5,670 nucleotides of DNA, taken from Lachnospiraceae bacterium (GTDB lineage Bacteria > Bacillota_A > Clostridia > Lachnospirales > Lachnospiraceae). The stretch lies in the NCBI GenBank assembly GCA_024689605.1, contig JAILDD010000183.1, positions 1 through 5,670 on the forward strand. The letters are read 5' to 3'. The translations under genes and the position numbers were made by a program. The notes beneath the pieces were generated by a model. The model was not told the origin of the DNA, did no database searches, and saw nothing but the letters and a program-made list of their open reading frames with translations. This document shows positions 1-5,292 of this stretch, piece after piece; positions within the stretch are counted from its first letter, which is position 1, and the number at the start of each line of letters is the position of its first letter.

Positions 1-205
1 GAACCCTCTTTACAGAATCGTGGTAGCAGATTCTCGTAACGCTCGTGACGGAAAGGTTATCGACGAGATCGGTACATATGATCCCAACACAGAGCCTTCA
101 ACATTCAAGATCGATGAGGAGAAGGCTAAGAAGTGGTTAAACAACGGTGCTCAGCCTACAGAAGTAGTAGGAAAGCTTTTCAAGGTGGCTAATATCGAAA
201 AATAA
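1..205 (+). CDS. rpsP: 30S ribosomal protein bS16, 5'-truncated by window edge
   Basis: Ribosomal protein bS16 is a primary-binding protein of the 30S body that contacts 16S rRNA and supports small-subunit assembly in the cytoplasm. The reading frame is open from base 2 and ends with TAA at 203-205, giving 67 visible residues. It opens with [17 protein letters not shown], the conserved bS16 signature (family consensus [16 protein letters not shown]), followed by [11 protein letters not shown] and the C-terminal segment with [14 protein letters not shown] and GKLFK. Family members are about 80-90 residues and begin roughly 14 residues before this point (MAVKIRLxRxGxKK), so only the start lies outside the window. 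Isoleucine is read almost only by ATC here, as expected for a highly expressed gene, whereas the downstream genes use ATA heavily. The stop codon is 9 nt before the khpA start, so the two genes are probably cotranscribed. The identification is secure. Confidence 0.97.
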   Translation, partial: NPLYRIVVADSRNARDGKVIDEIGTYDPNTEPSTFKIDEEKAKKWLNNGAQPTEVVGKLFKVANIEK

Positions 206-211
206 GAGGTG
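206..211 (+). promoter_or_regulatory. khpA ribosome binding site that decides the start
   Basis: GAGGTG matches six consecutive bases of the consensus complement of the 16S rRNA 3' end. It sits just before ATG 215 and directly after the rpsP stop. The upstream in-frame GTG at 209 lies inside this site and so cannot be its start. This makes ATG 215 the start of khpA. Confidence 0.75.
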
Positions 212-214
212 CTT

Positions 215-445
215 ATGAAGGAATTGGTAGAAGTTATTGCCAAGGCTCTCGTAGAAAAGCCCGATGAAGTTGTTGTCACTGAAACGAGGGACGGGAACCA
301 TGTGACCGTGGAGCTGAAAGTGGCTCCCTCCGATATGGGGAAGGTCATAGGCAGACAGGGCAGGATCGCCAAAGCAATCCGTTCTGTCGTAAAGGCAGCC
401 TCTACAAAGGAAGATATCTATGTTGATGTTGATATTGTAGAGTAA
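215..445 (+). CDS. khpA: KhpA/YlqC family KH-domain RNA-binding protein
   Basis: This is a single KH-domain RNA-binding protein of the KhpA (YlqC) family. In other Firmicutes it pairs with KhpB/Jag, binds many RNAs and influences cell division and envelope synthesis; that role is known from the family and is not visible here. With the ATG at 215 the product is 76 residues, typical for the family (about 75-81). The N-terminal helix begins MKELVEVIAKALVEKPDEV, then come two acidic-basic strands (VVVTETRDG, HVTVELKVAP). The KH signature VIGRQGRIAKAIR is at residues 44-56, with the GxxG loop GRQG at 46-49. The C-terminal strand IYVDVDIVE closes the domain. The position directly after rpsP is the conserved location for this gene. 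A terminator follows at 483-514, so rpsP-khpA looks like the end of one transcription unit. Confidence 0.95.
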   Translation: MKELVEVIAKALVEKPDEVVVTETRDGNHVTVELKVAPSDMGKVIGRQGRIAKAIRSVVKAASTKEDIYVDVDIVE

Positions 446-468
446 TGTAACTATTTAAGAAAGTTACA
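446..468 (+). repeat. 7-bp inverted repeat just after khpA
   Basis: TGTAACT (446-452) and AGTTACA (462-468) are perfect reverse complements around a 9-nt A/T-rich loop. The repeat begins immediately after the khpA stop codon. There is no T run behind it, so it is not a terminator by itself. It could cap or stabilise the 3' end of the rpsP-khpA transcript together with the terminator 15 nt further on, or it may be chance in A/T-rich spacer. Confidence 0.35.
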
Positions 469-482
469 GGAAAGAATATATC

Positions 483-514
483 AGACACCGTGTCATAATG
501 GCACGGTGTTTTTT
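483..514 (+). terminator. Rho-independent terminator after rpsP-khpA
   Basis: ACACCGTG (485-492) pairs perfectly with CACGGTGT (502-509). A T-G and a C-G pair extend the stem inward to a 5-nt loop (495-499), and weaker A-T and G-T pairs extend it outward, for a stem of 10-12 bp. Six T residues at 509-514 follow, partly within the stem. Stem, loop and T run together fit an intrinsic terminator on the + strand. It would separate rpsP-khpA from rimM. Confidence 0.87.
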
Positions 515-521
515 GTCGCAT

Positions 522-551
522 TTGCCATATCTGTCCGGTATGATGTAAAAT
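522..551 (+). promoter_or_regulatory. Candidate sigma-A-type promoter for rimM-trmD
   Basis: A -35 element TTGCCA (522-527, 5 of 6 consensus bases) and a -10 element TAAAAT (546-551, 5 of 6) are separated by 18 nt, at the upper end of the accepted spacing. It lies directly behind the khpA terminator and about 70 nt before the rimM start, where a new promoter is needed. Transcription would start near 558. The inference is from sequence only. Confidence 0.6.
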
Positions 552-605
552 TATTATCTGATGGAAGAAAGTGCAATTTGAATCGCAAATTATTTTAATA
601 ATGGC

Positions 606-614
606 AGAAAGGAA
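606..614 (+). promoter_or_regulatory. rimM ribosome binding site that decides the start
   Basis: AGAAAGGAA precedes ATG 619 with six bases between the GG and the start codon. The other in-frame candidates, GTG 571 and ATG 601, have no purine-rich site at suitable spacing. The residues they would add (16 or 6) are not part of the conserved RimM N-terminus. Confidence 0.7.
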
Positions 615-618
615 AAAT

Positions 619-1128
619 ATGCAGGCAGAATATTTCTGTATAGGCGTGATAACGGAACCCCATGGCATAAAGGGGGAAGTGAAAGTTTATCCCACAACAG
701 ACGATCCTGACAGGATTGCTGAATTAGATGAGATAACCCTGCGGGGCGGTGGAAATGACAGGGTGGTTCATCCTGTAAGCGTAAGATGGCAGAAGGACCG
801 CCTTATAATAAAGTTTAAAGAGATAAATGACAGGAATGAAACGGAAACACTGCGTAAATTTGAACTGTACGTAACCAGGGAAAATGCAGTTGAGCTTGGT
901 GAGAATGAATACTATGTGCAGGATCTGATCGGACTTGATGTATACAATGAAGAAAATGAACACATTGGAAAACTTGATGATGTGATAAGGACAGGTGCCA
1001 ATGACGTTTACCAGATAGTGAAAAACGACGGAAAAGAGCTTCTGCTGCCGGCAATATCCCAGTGTATCATAGATGTGGATATAGAAAACGGCCGGATGAC
1101 AGTCCATATAATGGAGGGACTTGAGTAA
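619..1128 (+). CDS. rimM: 16S rRNA processing / 30S maturation factor RimM
   Basis: RimM assists late assembly of the 30S head domain, binding ribosomal protein uS19 and promoting 16S rRNA maturation in the cytoplasm. Using ATG 619 the protein has 169 residues, close to the family's usual 165-180. The N-terminal RimM domain (about residues 7-87) carries the family signature [20 protein letters not shown], with the expected HGIKGE motif. The C-terminal PRC-barrel (about 97-166) shows [33 protein letters not shown], a [12 protein letters not shown] strand and the terminal EGLE. These are all standard RimM landmarks, and no key segment is missing. The stop at 1126-1128 is two bases before the trmD ATG, the usual tight rimM-trmD pair. 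Upstream lie a promoter candidate and a leader of about 60 nt. In Bacillus the small gene ylqD stands between khpA and rimM; it is absent here. Confidence 0.96.
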   Translation: MQAEYFCIGVITEPHGIKGEVKVYPTTDDPDRIAELDEITLRGGGNDRVVHPVSVRWQKDRLIIKFKEINDRNETETLRKFELYVTRENAVELGENEYYVQDLIGLDVYNEENEHIGKLDDVIRTGANDVYQIVKNDGKELLLPAISQCIIDVDIENGRMTVHIMEGLE

Positions 1129-1130
1129 TA

Positions 1131-1808
1131 ATGAAATTTACGGTGATGACTCTTTTCCCTGAATTTATTGAAGGTGCAATGCATACCAGCATCTGTAAGC
1201 GGGCTATAGAAAACGGTTATCTTGAGCTTGAAACCTGCAATTTCAGGGAATATACGGAGAATAAAAACGGTCGTGTGGATGACTATCCCTATGGCGGGGG
1301 AGCGGGGATGCTTATACAGGCCCAGCCCGTTTATGATGCATATATGGCTGTGACCGGTGGACGGAAGGTCCGTACCATTTACCTGACTCCCCAGGGGGAG
1401 GTTTTTAACCAGGCAAAGGCTCATGAACTGGCAGAGGAGGAAGAGCTGGTATTCCTGTGCGGCCACTATGAGGGCATAGATGAACGTGTCCTGGAAGAAA
1501 TCGTTACGGATAATATTTCCATAGGTGACTATGTGCTTACCGGCGGAGAGATAGCCAGCGTGGTTGTTATGGATGCCATATCCAGGCTCATTCCCGGAGT
1601 GCTGGGAAACCATGATTCTGCTGATACGGAATCCTTTGAAAACGGGCTGCTGGAATATCCCCAGTATACCAGGCCGGAGGTCTGGCGGGACAAGAGAGTG
1701 CCGGAAGTGCTTTTGTCAGGACATCATGCAAATATTGAAAAATGGAGGCGGGAACAGTCGGTTATCCGTACGAAGGAGCGCAGACCGGATCTGCTGGAAG
1801 GTCAGTAA
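1131..1808 (+). CDS. trmD: tRNA (guanine-N1-)-methyltransferase TrmD
   Basis: TrmD transfers a methyl group from S-adenosylmethionine to N1 of G37 in tRNAs with G at position 36, preventing +1 frameshifting. It acts as a homodimer with a trefoil-knot SPOUT fold. The protein has 225 residues. Landmarks include [13 protein letters not shown] (49-61), [11 protein letters not shown] (84-94), the cofactor loop [12 protein letters not shown] (109-120), [11 protein letters not shown] (130-140), [12 protein letters not shown] (148-159) with the conserved Arg at 152, and [13 protein letters not shown] plus [13 protein letters not shown] in the tRNA-binding C-terminal region. Two points are unusual. 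Without gaps, the catalytic Asp of the Escherichia coli enzyme (Asp169, TEDSF) aligns with Glu167 (DTESF). The protein also ends at RRPDLLEGQ, about 15-25 residues earlier than typical 240-255-residue members. All other conserved blocks are intact, so the gene is probably functional. A GGAGGG at 1113-1118 lies inside the end of rimM, which suggests translational coupling. Confidence 0.96.
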   Translation: MKFTVMTLFPEFIEGAMHTSICKRAIENGYLELETCNFREYTENKNGRVDDYPYGGGAGMLIQAQPVYDAYMAVTGGRKVRTIYLTPQGEVFNQAKAHELAEEEELVFLCGHYEGIDERVLEEIVTDNISIGDYVLTGGEIASVVVMDAISRLIPGVLGNHDSADTESFENGLLEYPQYTRPEVWRDKRVPEVLLSGHHANIEKWRREQSVIRTKERRPDLLEGQ

Positions 1809-1853
1809 GAAAATGGATGCATATCTGATAGCTTCAGCCTGTGAGGAAAGTGC

Positions 1854-2618
1854 ATGAATATAGAAACAAAAGACATCTGCAAAAAGTTTACGCGTATAGT
1901 GGGCGATGACAAAAAGGAAAAGAAGCACAAAGAGGAATTCTATGCCCTTGACCATGTCTCCATCCATGCTGATGAGGGCGAGATTCTGGGACTGCTGGGA
2001 CCAAACGGTGCGGGCAAGACCACGCTTCTGCGTATCCTGGGAACAGTGATGAGCCCTACATCAGGCGAAGTTTACCTGATGGATGGGGATGAGAGAGTTA
2101 CCGGAGGAAGGGTGGAGATGTGCAGGCATATCGGTTATCTTTCCGAAAATACCAAGCTGTACCACCGTTTTTCCGTAAGGGAGATAATGCATATGACTGC
2201 GGAAATCTATGGTATGGAAAAAGCAGCTGTTGATGAAAGGGTAAATGAGATAATCACCATGATGGGGATGGAGGTCTTTGCGGACAACCGCATTGAAGCA
2301 CTTTCTACCGGACAGACCCAGAGGGCAAATATTGCCAGGTGTCTGGTCCACTCGCCCCAGATATATATTTTTGATGAGCCCACCCTGGGACTTGATATTA
2401 TAAGCAGCGAGACCATTATCGATTTCATGAAGAGCGAGAGGGATAAGGGGCGGACAGTACTTTATTCGACACATTATATGGAAGAAGCCCAGTACCTCTG
2501 CGACCGTATCAATATGATAAGCGGCGGCAGGATCATTGCGGATGGTTCGCCGGCAGAACTGATGGCGCAGACCGGAACCGATAATCTGAGAGATACATTT
2601 AAAGCGCTTAATAAGTGA
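1854..2618 (+). CDS. NatA-like ABC transporter ATP-binding protein
   Basis: This is the ATPase subunit of an ABC-2-type exporter, 254 residues and cytoplasmic, powering the membrane protein encoded next. Walker A is GPNGAGKT (49-56), the ABC signature is LSTGQTQR (150-157), Walker B with the catalytic Glu is YIFDEPTLGLD (171-181), and the H-loop His is at 207 (STHYMEEA). The Q-loop position reads YLSENTKLY with Glu98 in place of the usual Gln, a variation familiar in NatA-type ATPases. It resembles NatA, the ATPase of a sodium-extruding ABC exporter in Bacillus, but the substrate cannot be read from the sequence. A lysine/glutamate-rich stretch (DDKKEKKHKEE, 18-28) interrupts the N-terminal sheet and is longer than usual. 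ATG 1854 has GAGGA at 1843-1847 with good spacing. It lies 45 nt after trmD with no terminator between, so it is probably cotranscribed with rimM-trmD. The next gene follows after 16 nt. Confidence 0.93.
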   Translation: MNIETKDICKKFTRIVGDDKKEKKHKEEFYALDHVSIHADEGEILGLLGPNGAGKTTLLRILGTVMSPTSGEVYLMDGDERVTGGRVEMCRHIGYLSENTKLYHRFSVREIMHMTAEIYGMEKAAVDERVNEIITMMGMEVFADNRIEALSTGQTQRANIARCLVHSPQIYIFDEPTLGLDIISSETIIDFMKSERDKGRTVLYSTHYMEEAQYLCDRINMISGGRIIADGSPAELMAQTGTDNLRDTFKALNK

Positions 2619-2634
2619 CTGATCGGGGAAAAAC

Positions 2635-4677
2635 ATGAACAGACGAATAATAACCGCTTTGTATAAAAAAGAAATCCTGGATATCCTGAGGGACAAGAAG
2701 ACCATTCTCATGATGATAGTGGTTCCTCTTATTTTGTACCCGCTGATATTCGTAGGAAGCCTTGCACTTATGTCTTCGGTAATGAATGCCGATAAGGCAA
2801 AGCCGTATACGATTTCCTTTGGTGTGTCAGACAGTGGAGAGGAACTGGGGAAATATTTTAAAGATAATGAAAAAGAGTATGATTACAGCTTTATCATAGA
2901 AAAGGGATTTACGGATGCTCAGGACGAGGAAAGGCTGAACAGCGGCGAATTGGATGCTTTTGTGCATGAAACCGTTTCTGAAAACCGGCCTTATTATGAG
3001 ATAGGCTACAGAGCTTCGGACAATGATTCCCAGACTGCTGCGGAAATGGTGCGCCGTCTTCTTTCTGATTACCGAAATGATAAAAGCGTATCTGCGGTGG
3101 AAGAGGAAGGTCTGGATCCGAATGTGATTCTGGAACCCATAGGGTTTACTTTTAAGGATTACTCAAGCAACGAGGAAAACGTGGGATTTGTTATGGGGTA
3201 TATTATCCCTTTTCTTCTCATTGTCAGCATACTTATGGGGGCGATGTATCCGGCAATAGATACGACAGCAGGAGAAAAGGAAAGAGGGACTCTTGAGACC
3301 ATGCTTACCCTGCCTGTTACAGGGACAGAGCTTATAACGGCGAAGTTCTTAGCTGTTTCTACTATTGCGGTGGGGGCTGCGATTCTTAATCTTTTGTCCA
3401 TGTCGTTTATAACTGCATATACTGTAAGTACTGCAGGAATGGTGGAAGGAAATAAGATGGATTTTAACGTGGTAAGTTTCATTCCTACATTCCTGATAAC
3501 TATGCTGTGCGTACTTGTTTTTGCAATGTTTGCATCTGCTGTGTGCATGTGCGCCTGCATTATGGCCAAGAGCTTTAAGGAGGCACAGAACCTTACAAGC
3601 CCGGTGATGATAGTATTCATGATATGCAGCATGGCCGGAATGATACCACAGATGAAGCTGGATAAGGTGACATCCCTGATTCCCGTCGTAAATATCTCGC
3701 TGCTTATAACTGATATCTTCAGCTTTAATTTTGATTTTTCGCTGATAGCTGCTGTACTGTTCTCAAACATTGCATACAGCGCCCTTACCATCGTGCTAAT
3801 GACAAGGATCTTTAATTCTGAGGATCTCCTTTTTGCGGAGGCGGGCCGGTCAATAAGAATAATAGAAAAAAGAAGCGATATGAAGAAGGGGCAGACACCG
3901 GGAATCGGCGACCTTGTGCTTCTCTTTTCTGTGCTGCTGCTTATCGTGCTCTTTGTAAGCTCTGCAGCTGTACTGAAACTGGGAATCTGGGGACTTGCGG
4001 TGGAACAGTTTTTGATACTGGCAGCGACGGTTTTCTACGCATGGTATATAAAGACTGACATGAAAGCTCTGTTCCATATTAAGAAACCCAAAGTTGTCGG
4101 TGTGCCCGGGGCGGTGATCTCCTGGGTGGGAGCATTGCTGATCGCCGTGGTTGTTTCGGATATACTGATAAAGCTTTTCCCGGGAATGAATACAGACACA
4201 GGTCTTGGCGAATTATGGGATGGTAAAGCCTTCTGGGTGGTTGTGGTCAACGTGGCACTTATGCCTGCAATATGTGAAGAGGCAGCTTTCAGGGGATTTA
4301 TGCTTGGGACCCTTGAGAAAAAAATGCGGCCTATGGCAGCAGTCATCATAACCGGAATTATCTTCGGCGCATATCATATGAGCATAATGCAGCTTATACT
4401 TGTTGGTGCCCTCGGAATACTGAATTCTTATGTGACACAGAAGACCGGATGCATCTTTTTGTCGGTGCTCATGCACTTCCTGAACAATTTCAGTTCCGTG
4501 GCTGTAAGCATATATCCGGAGAAGGTGGAGGGGGTATTGCCTTTCCTTGTGGAGGAGAGTCTTGATATAAAGACAATGGTGATACTGGTGGCAGCAGGAA
4601 TCGTACTGCTATGCTTAGGTATACTTATGATCAATAAAAGTGCGGGGCGGGATAAATCAGTTGCAGTGAGCTCATAA
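2635..4677 (+). CDS. NatB-like ABC-2 permease fused to CPBP intramembrane protease
   Basis: A 680-residue polytopic membrane protein joins two families. Residues 1 to about 400 form a NatB-like ABC-2 permease: a basic N-terminus, a membrane helix near 24-47, a charged extracytoplasmic domain (about 50-182), a helix near 184-206, the cytoplasmic family motif GEKERGTLETMLTLPVTGTE (213-232), then helices near 236-262, 283-308, 322-338 and 366-390. After a polar linker (about 395-425), residues 425-668 form a CPBP (Abi, CAAX-protease-like) domain with several helices. Its three motifs are intact: CEEAAFRG (Glu548, Glu549, Arg553), FGAYH (Phe577, His581) and HFLNN (His614, Asn618), the expected catalytic and metal-site residues. 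The ABC half probably forms an exporter with the preceding ATPase. The protease half could process or release its cargo or give immunity, but neither role is shown. A fusion of this type is recognised in databases as a protein family; substrate and function are unknown to me. GGGGAA at 2625-2630 serves ATG 2635. No terminator hairpin is seen after the stop. Confidence 0.92.
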   Translation: MNRRIITALYKKEILDILRDKKTILMMIVVPLILYPLIFVGSLALMSSVMNADKAKPYTISFGVSDSGEELGKYFKDNEKEYDYSFIIEKGFTDAQDEERLNSGELDAFVHETVSENRPYYEIGYRASDNDSQTAAEMVRRLLSDYRNDKSVSAVEEEGLDPNVILEPIGFTFKDYSSNEENVGFVMGYIIPFLLIVSILMGAMYPAIDTTAGEKERGTLETMLTLPVTGTELITAKFLAVSTIAVGAAILNLLSMSFITAYTVSTAGMVEGNKMDFNVVSFIPTFLITMLCVLVFAMFASAVCMCACIMAKSFKEAQNLTSPVMIVFMICSMAGMIPQMKLDKVTSLIPVVNISLLITDIFSFNFDFSLIAAVLFSNIAYSALTIVLMTRIFNSEDLLFAEAGRSIRIIEKRSDMKKGQTPGIGDLVLLFSVLLLIVLFVSSAAVLKLGIWGLAVEQFLILAATVFYAWYIKTDMKALFHIKKPKVVGVPGAVISWVGALLIAVVVSDILIKLFPGMNTDTGLGELWDGKAFWVVVVNVALMPAICEEAAFRGFMLGTLEKKMRPMAAVIITGIIFGAYHMSIMQLILVGALGILNSYVTQKTGCIFLSVLMHFLNNFSSVAVSIYPEKVEGVLPFLVEESLDIKTMVILVAAGIVLLCLGILMINKSAGRDKSVAVSS

Positions 4678-4685
4678 AAAAGTCC

Positions 4686-4714
4686 TTGCAATATATTTAT
4701 CTATATAGTAAAAT
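4686..4714 (+). promoter_or_regulatory. Strong sigma-A-type promoter for rplS
   Basis: TTGCAA (4686-4691, 5 of 6 consensus bases) and TAAAAT (4709-4714, 5 of 6) are separated by the ideal 17 nt. The spacer is A/T-rich. Transcription would begin near 4721, giving an untranslated leader of about 117 nt before rplS. Its placement just after the ABC/CPBP gene gives rplS its own high-level expression independent of read-through. Confidence 0.8.
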
Positions 4715-4720
4715 TTTTCT

Positions 4721-4837
4721 GTTGCGAATAAAGAGACGGTCCGCTGGTATATGTTTGCGATTAGCGAAAGCGGTATGGCAAGGCCTGTGACAGGTATGAT
4801 ATCAAGAACGTCCGATTAATCACAGGAGGAAATAAAA
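4721..4837 (+). promoter_or_regulatory. Structured 5' leader of rplS, candidate L19 autoregulatory leader
   Basis: An L19 leader that controls rplS is a described RNA class in low-GC Gram-positives. Whether this one fits that model needs a covariance search. The sequence shows an irregular stem: CCGCT (4741-4745) pairs with AGCGG (4769-4773), and inside it TTTGC (4754-4758) pairs with GCGAA (4764-4768, one G-T pair) around the loop GATTA. An 8-nt bulge at 4746-4753 lies on the 5' side. Further on, CCTG (4784-4787) can pair locally with CAGG (4791-4794). Alternatively CCTGTGA (4784-4790) can pair fully with TCACAGG (4820-4826), which overlaps the Shine-Dalgarno site. The two pairings exclude each other and could switch translation. 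No regulatory experiment is implied by this reading. Confidence 0.55.
4824..4830 (+). promoter_or_regulatory. rplS ribosome binding site, partly sequestrable
   Basis: AGGAGGA precedes ATG 4838 with eight bases after the last G of AGGAGG, a very strong site as expected for a ribosomal protein gene. Its first bases (AGG, 4824-4826) belong to the segment that can pair with 4784-4790 in the leader. Confidence 0.85.
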
Positions 4838-5185
4838 ATGTACGAGATTATTGAAGAAATCGAAAAAGAGCAGCTTAAGGCAGAAGTACCTTCATTTAAT
4901 GTTGGTGATACCGTAAAGGTTTACAACCGCATCAAGGAAGGTGAGAAGTCCCGTGTACAGGTATTCGAGGGTACTGTTATGAAGATCCAGAACTCTTCCA
5001 ACCGCAGGACTTTTACTGTAAGAAAGCTTTCAAACGGCGTAGGCGTAGAAAAGACATGGCCCATCCACAGCCCCAATGTTGAGAAGGTTGAGGTTGTCCG
5101 CAGAGGTAAGGTAAGACGTGCAAGGCTTAACTATCTCAGAGACCGTGTTGGTAAGGATGCAAAGGTAAAGGAAGTTATCCGCTAA
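4838..5185 (+). CDS. rplS: 50S ribosomal protein bL19
   Basis: Ribosomal protein bL19 sits at the 30S-50S interface near the factor-binding side of the large subunit and contributes to an intersubunit bridge. The product has 115 residues, the normal length of about 114-117. Recognisable blocks are [20 protein letters not shown] (20-39), VQVFEGTV, the [20 protein letters not shown] stretch (56-75) containing the conserved FTVRK and [24 protein letters not shown] and [10 protein letters not shown] near the C-terminus. The start is fixed by a strong Shine-Dalgarno sequence and by the [15 protein letters not shown]-terminus typical of the family. It normally follows trmD directly. Here an ABC/CPBP module lies between them and rplS has its own promoter and structured leader. 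A long hairpin follows before lepB. Confidence 0.97.
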   Translation: MYEIIEEIEKEQLKAEVPSFNVGDTVKVYNRIKEGEKSRVQVFEGTVMKIQNSSNRRTFTVRKLSNGVGVEKTWPIHSPNVEKVEVVRRGKVRRARLNYLRDRVGKDAKVKEVIR

Positions 5186-5229
5186 GCATTGCTTTTGCAC
5201 GCTGACAGCTTTTGATACAAAGAATCCTT

Positions 5230-5272
5230 AAATCCCTCTTATTGAGTAAGAAAGCTCAGTGAGAGGGATTTT
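5230..5272 (+). terminator. Long hairpin between rplS and lepB, probable leaky terminator
   Basis: Bases 5230-5246 pair with 5255-5271 in an uninterrupted stem of 17 bp, including two G-T pairs, around an 8-nt loop. The core is ATCCCTCT against AGAGGGAT. The T tract is only four residues (5269-5272), three of them inside the stem, and is followed by GAGC, so termination may be partial. No convincing promoter is visible between rplS and lepB, so lepB probably depends on read-through of this element, which would lower its expression relative to rplS. It could also act as an RNA processing or 3'-stabilising structure. Confidence 0.65.
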
Positions 5273-5292
5273 GAGCATATTAGGAAAAGGTC

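Noticed and set aside
209..214. Alternative GTG start for khpA giving two extra residues
   Set aside because: The GTG lies inside the Shine-Dalgarno sequence, and ATG 215 gives the family's normal N-terminus.
571..618. Longer RimM from GTG 571 or ATG 601
   Set aside because: Neither has a ribosome binding site at proper spacing, and the added residues are not family-like. ATG 619 has both a good site and the right N-terminus.
1008..1613. 201-codon open frame on the minus strand
   Set aside because: It lies wholly opposite rimM-trmD, has no recognisable domain and no ribosome binding evidence, and is explained as a shadow of the coding strand.
1564..1857. Second open frame overlapping the end of trmD, possible frameshifted TrmD tail
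   Set aside because: Its translation after the TrmD stop does not resemble TrmD C-termini, and trmD itself is continuous.
2061..2711. 216-codon open frame on the minus strand
   Set aside because: It is antisense to the intact ABC ATPase with Walker motifs, and its translation resembles no family I know.
3159..3791. 210-codon open frame on the minus strand
   Set aside because: It is the antisense shadow of the permease. Its hydrophobic look reflects the membrane-protein codons opposite.
4678..4720. Terminator after the permease-protease gene
   Set aside because: An A run follows the stop, but there is no stem with a T tract. The later T run at 4714-4718 belongs to the promoter region and has no preceding hairpin.
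5195..5230. Possible lepB promoter (TTGCAC with A/T-rich sequence downstream)
   Set aside because: No acceptable -10 hexamer occurs at 16-18 nt spacing, and the region is followed by the hairpin.
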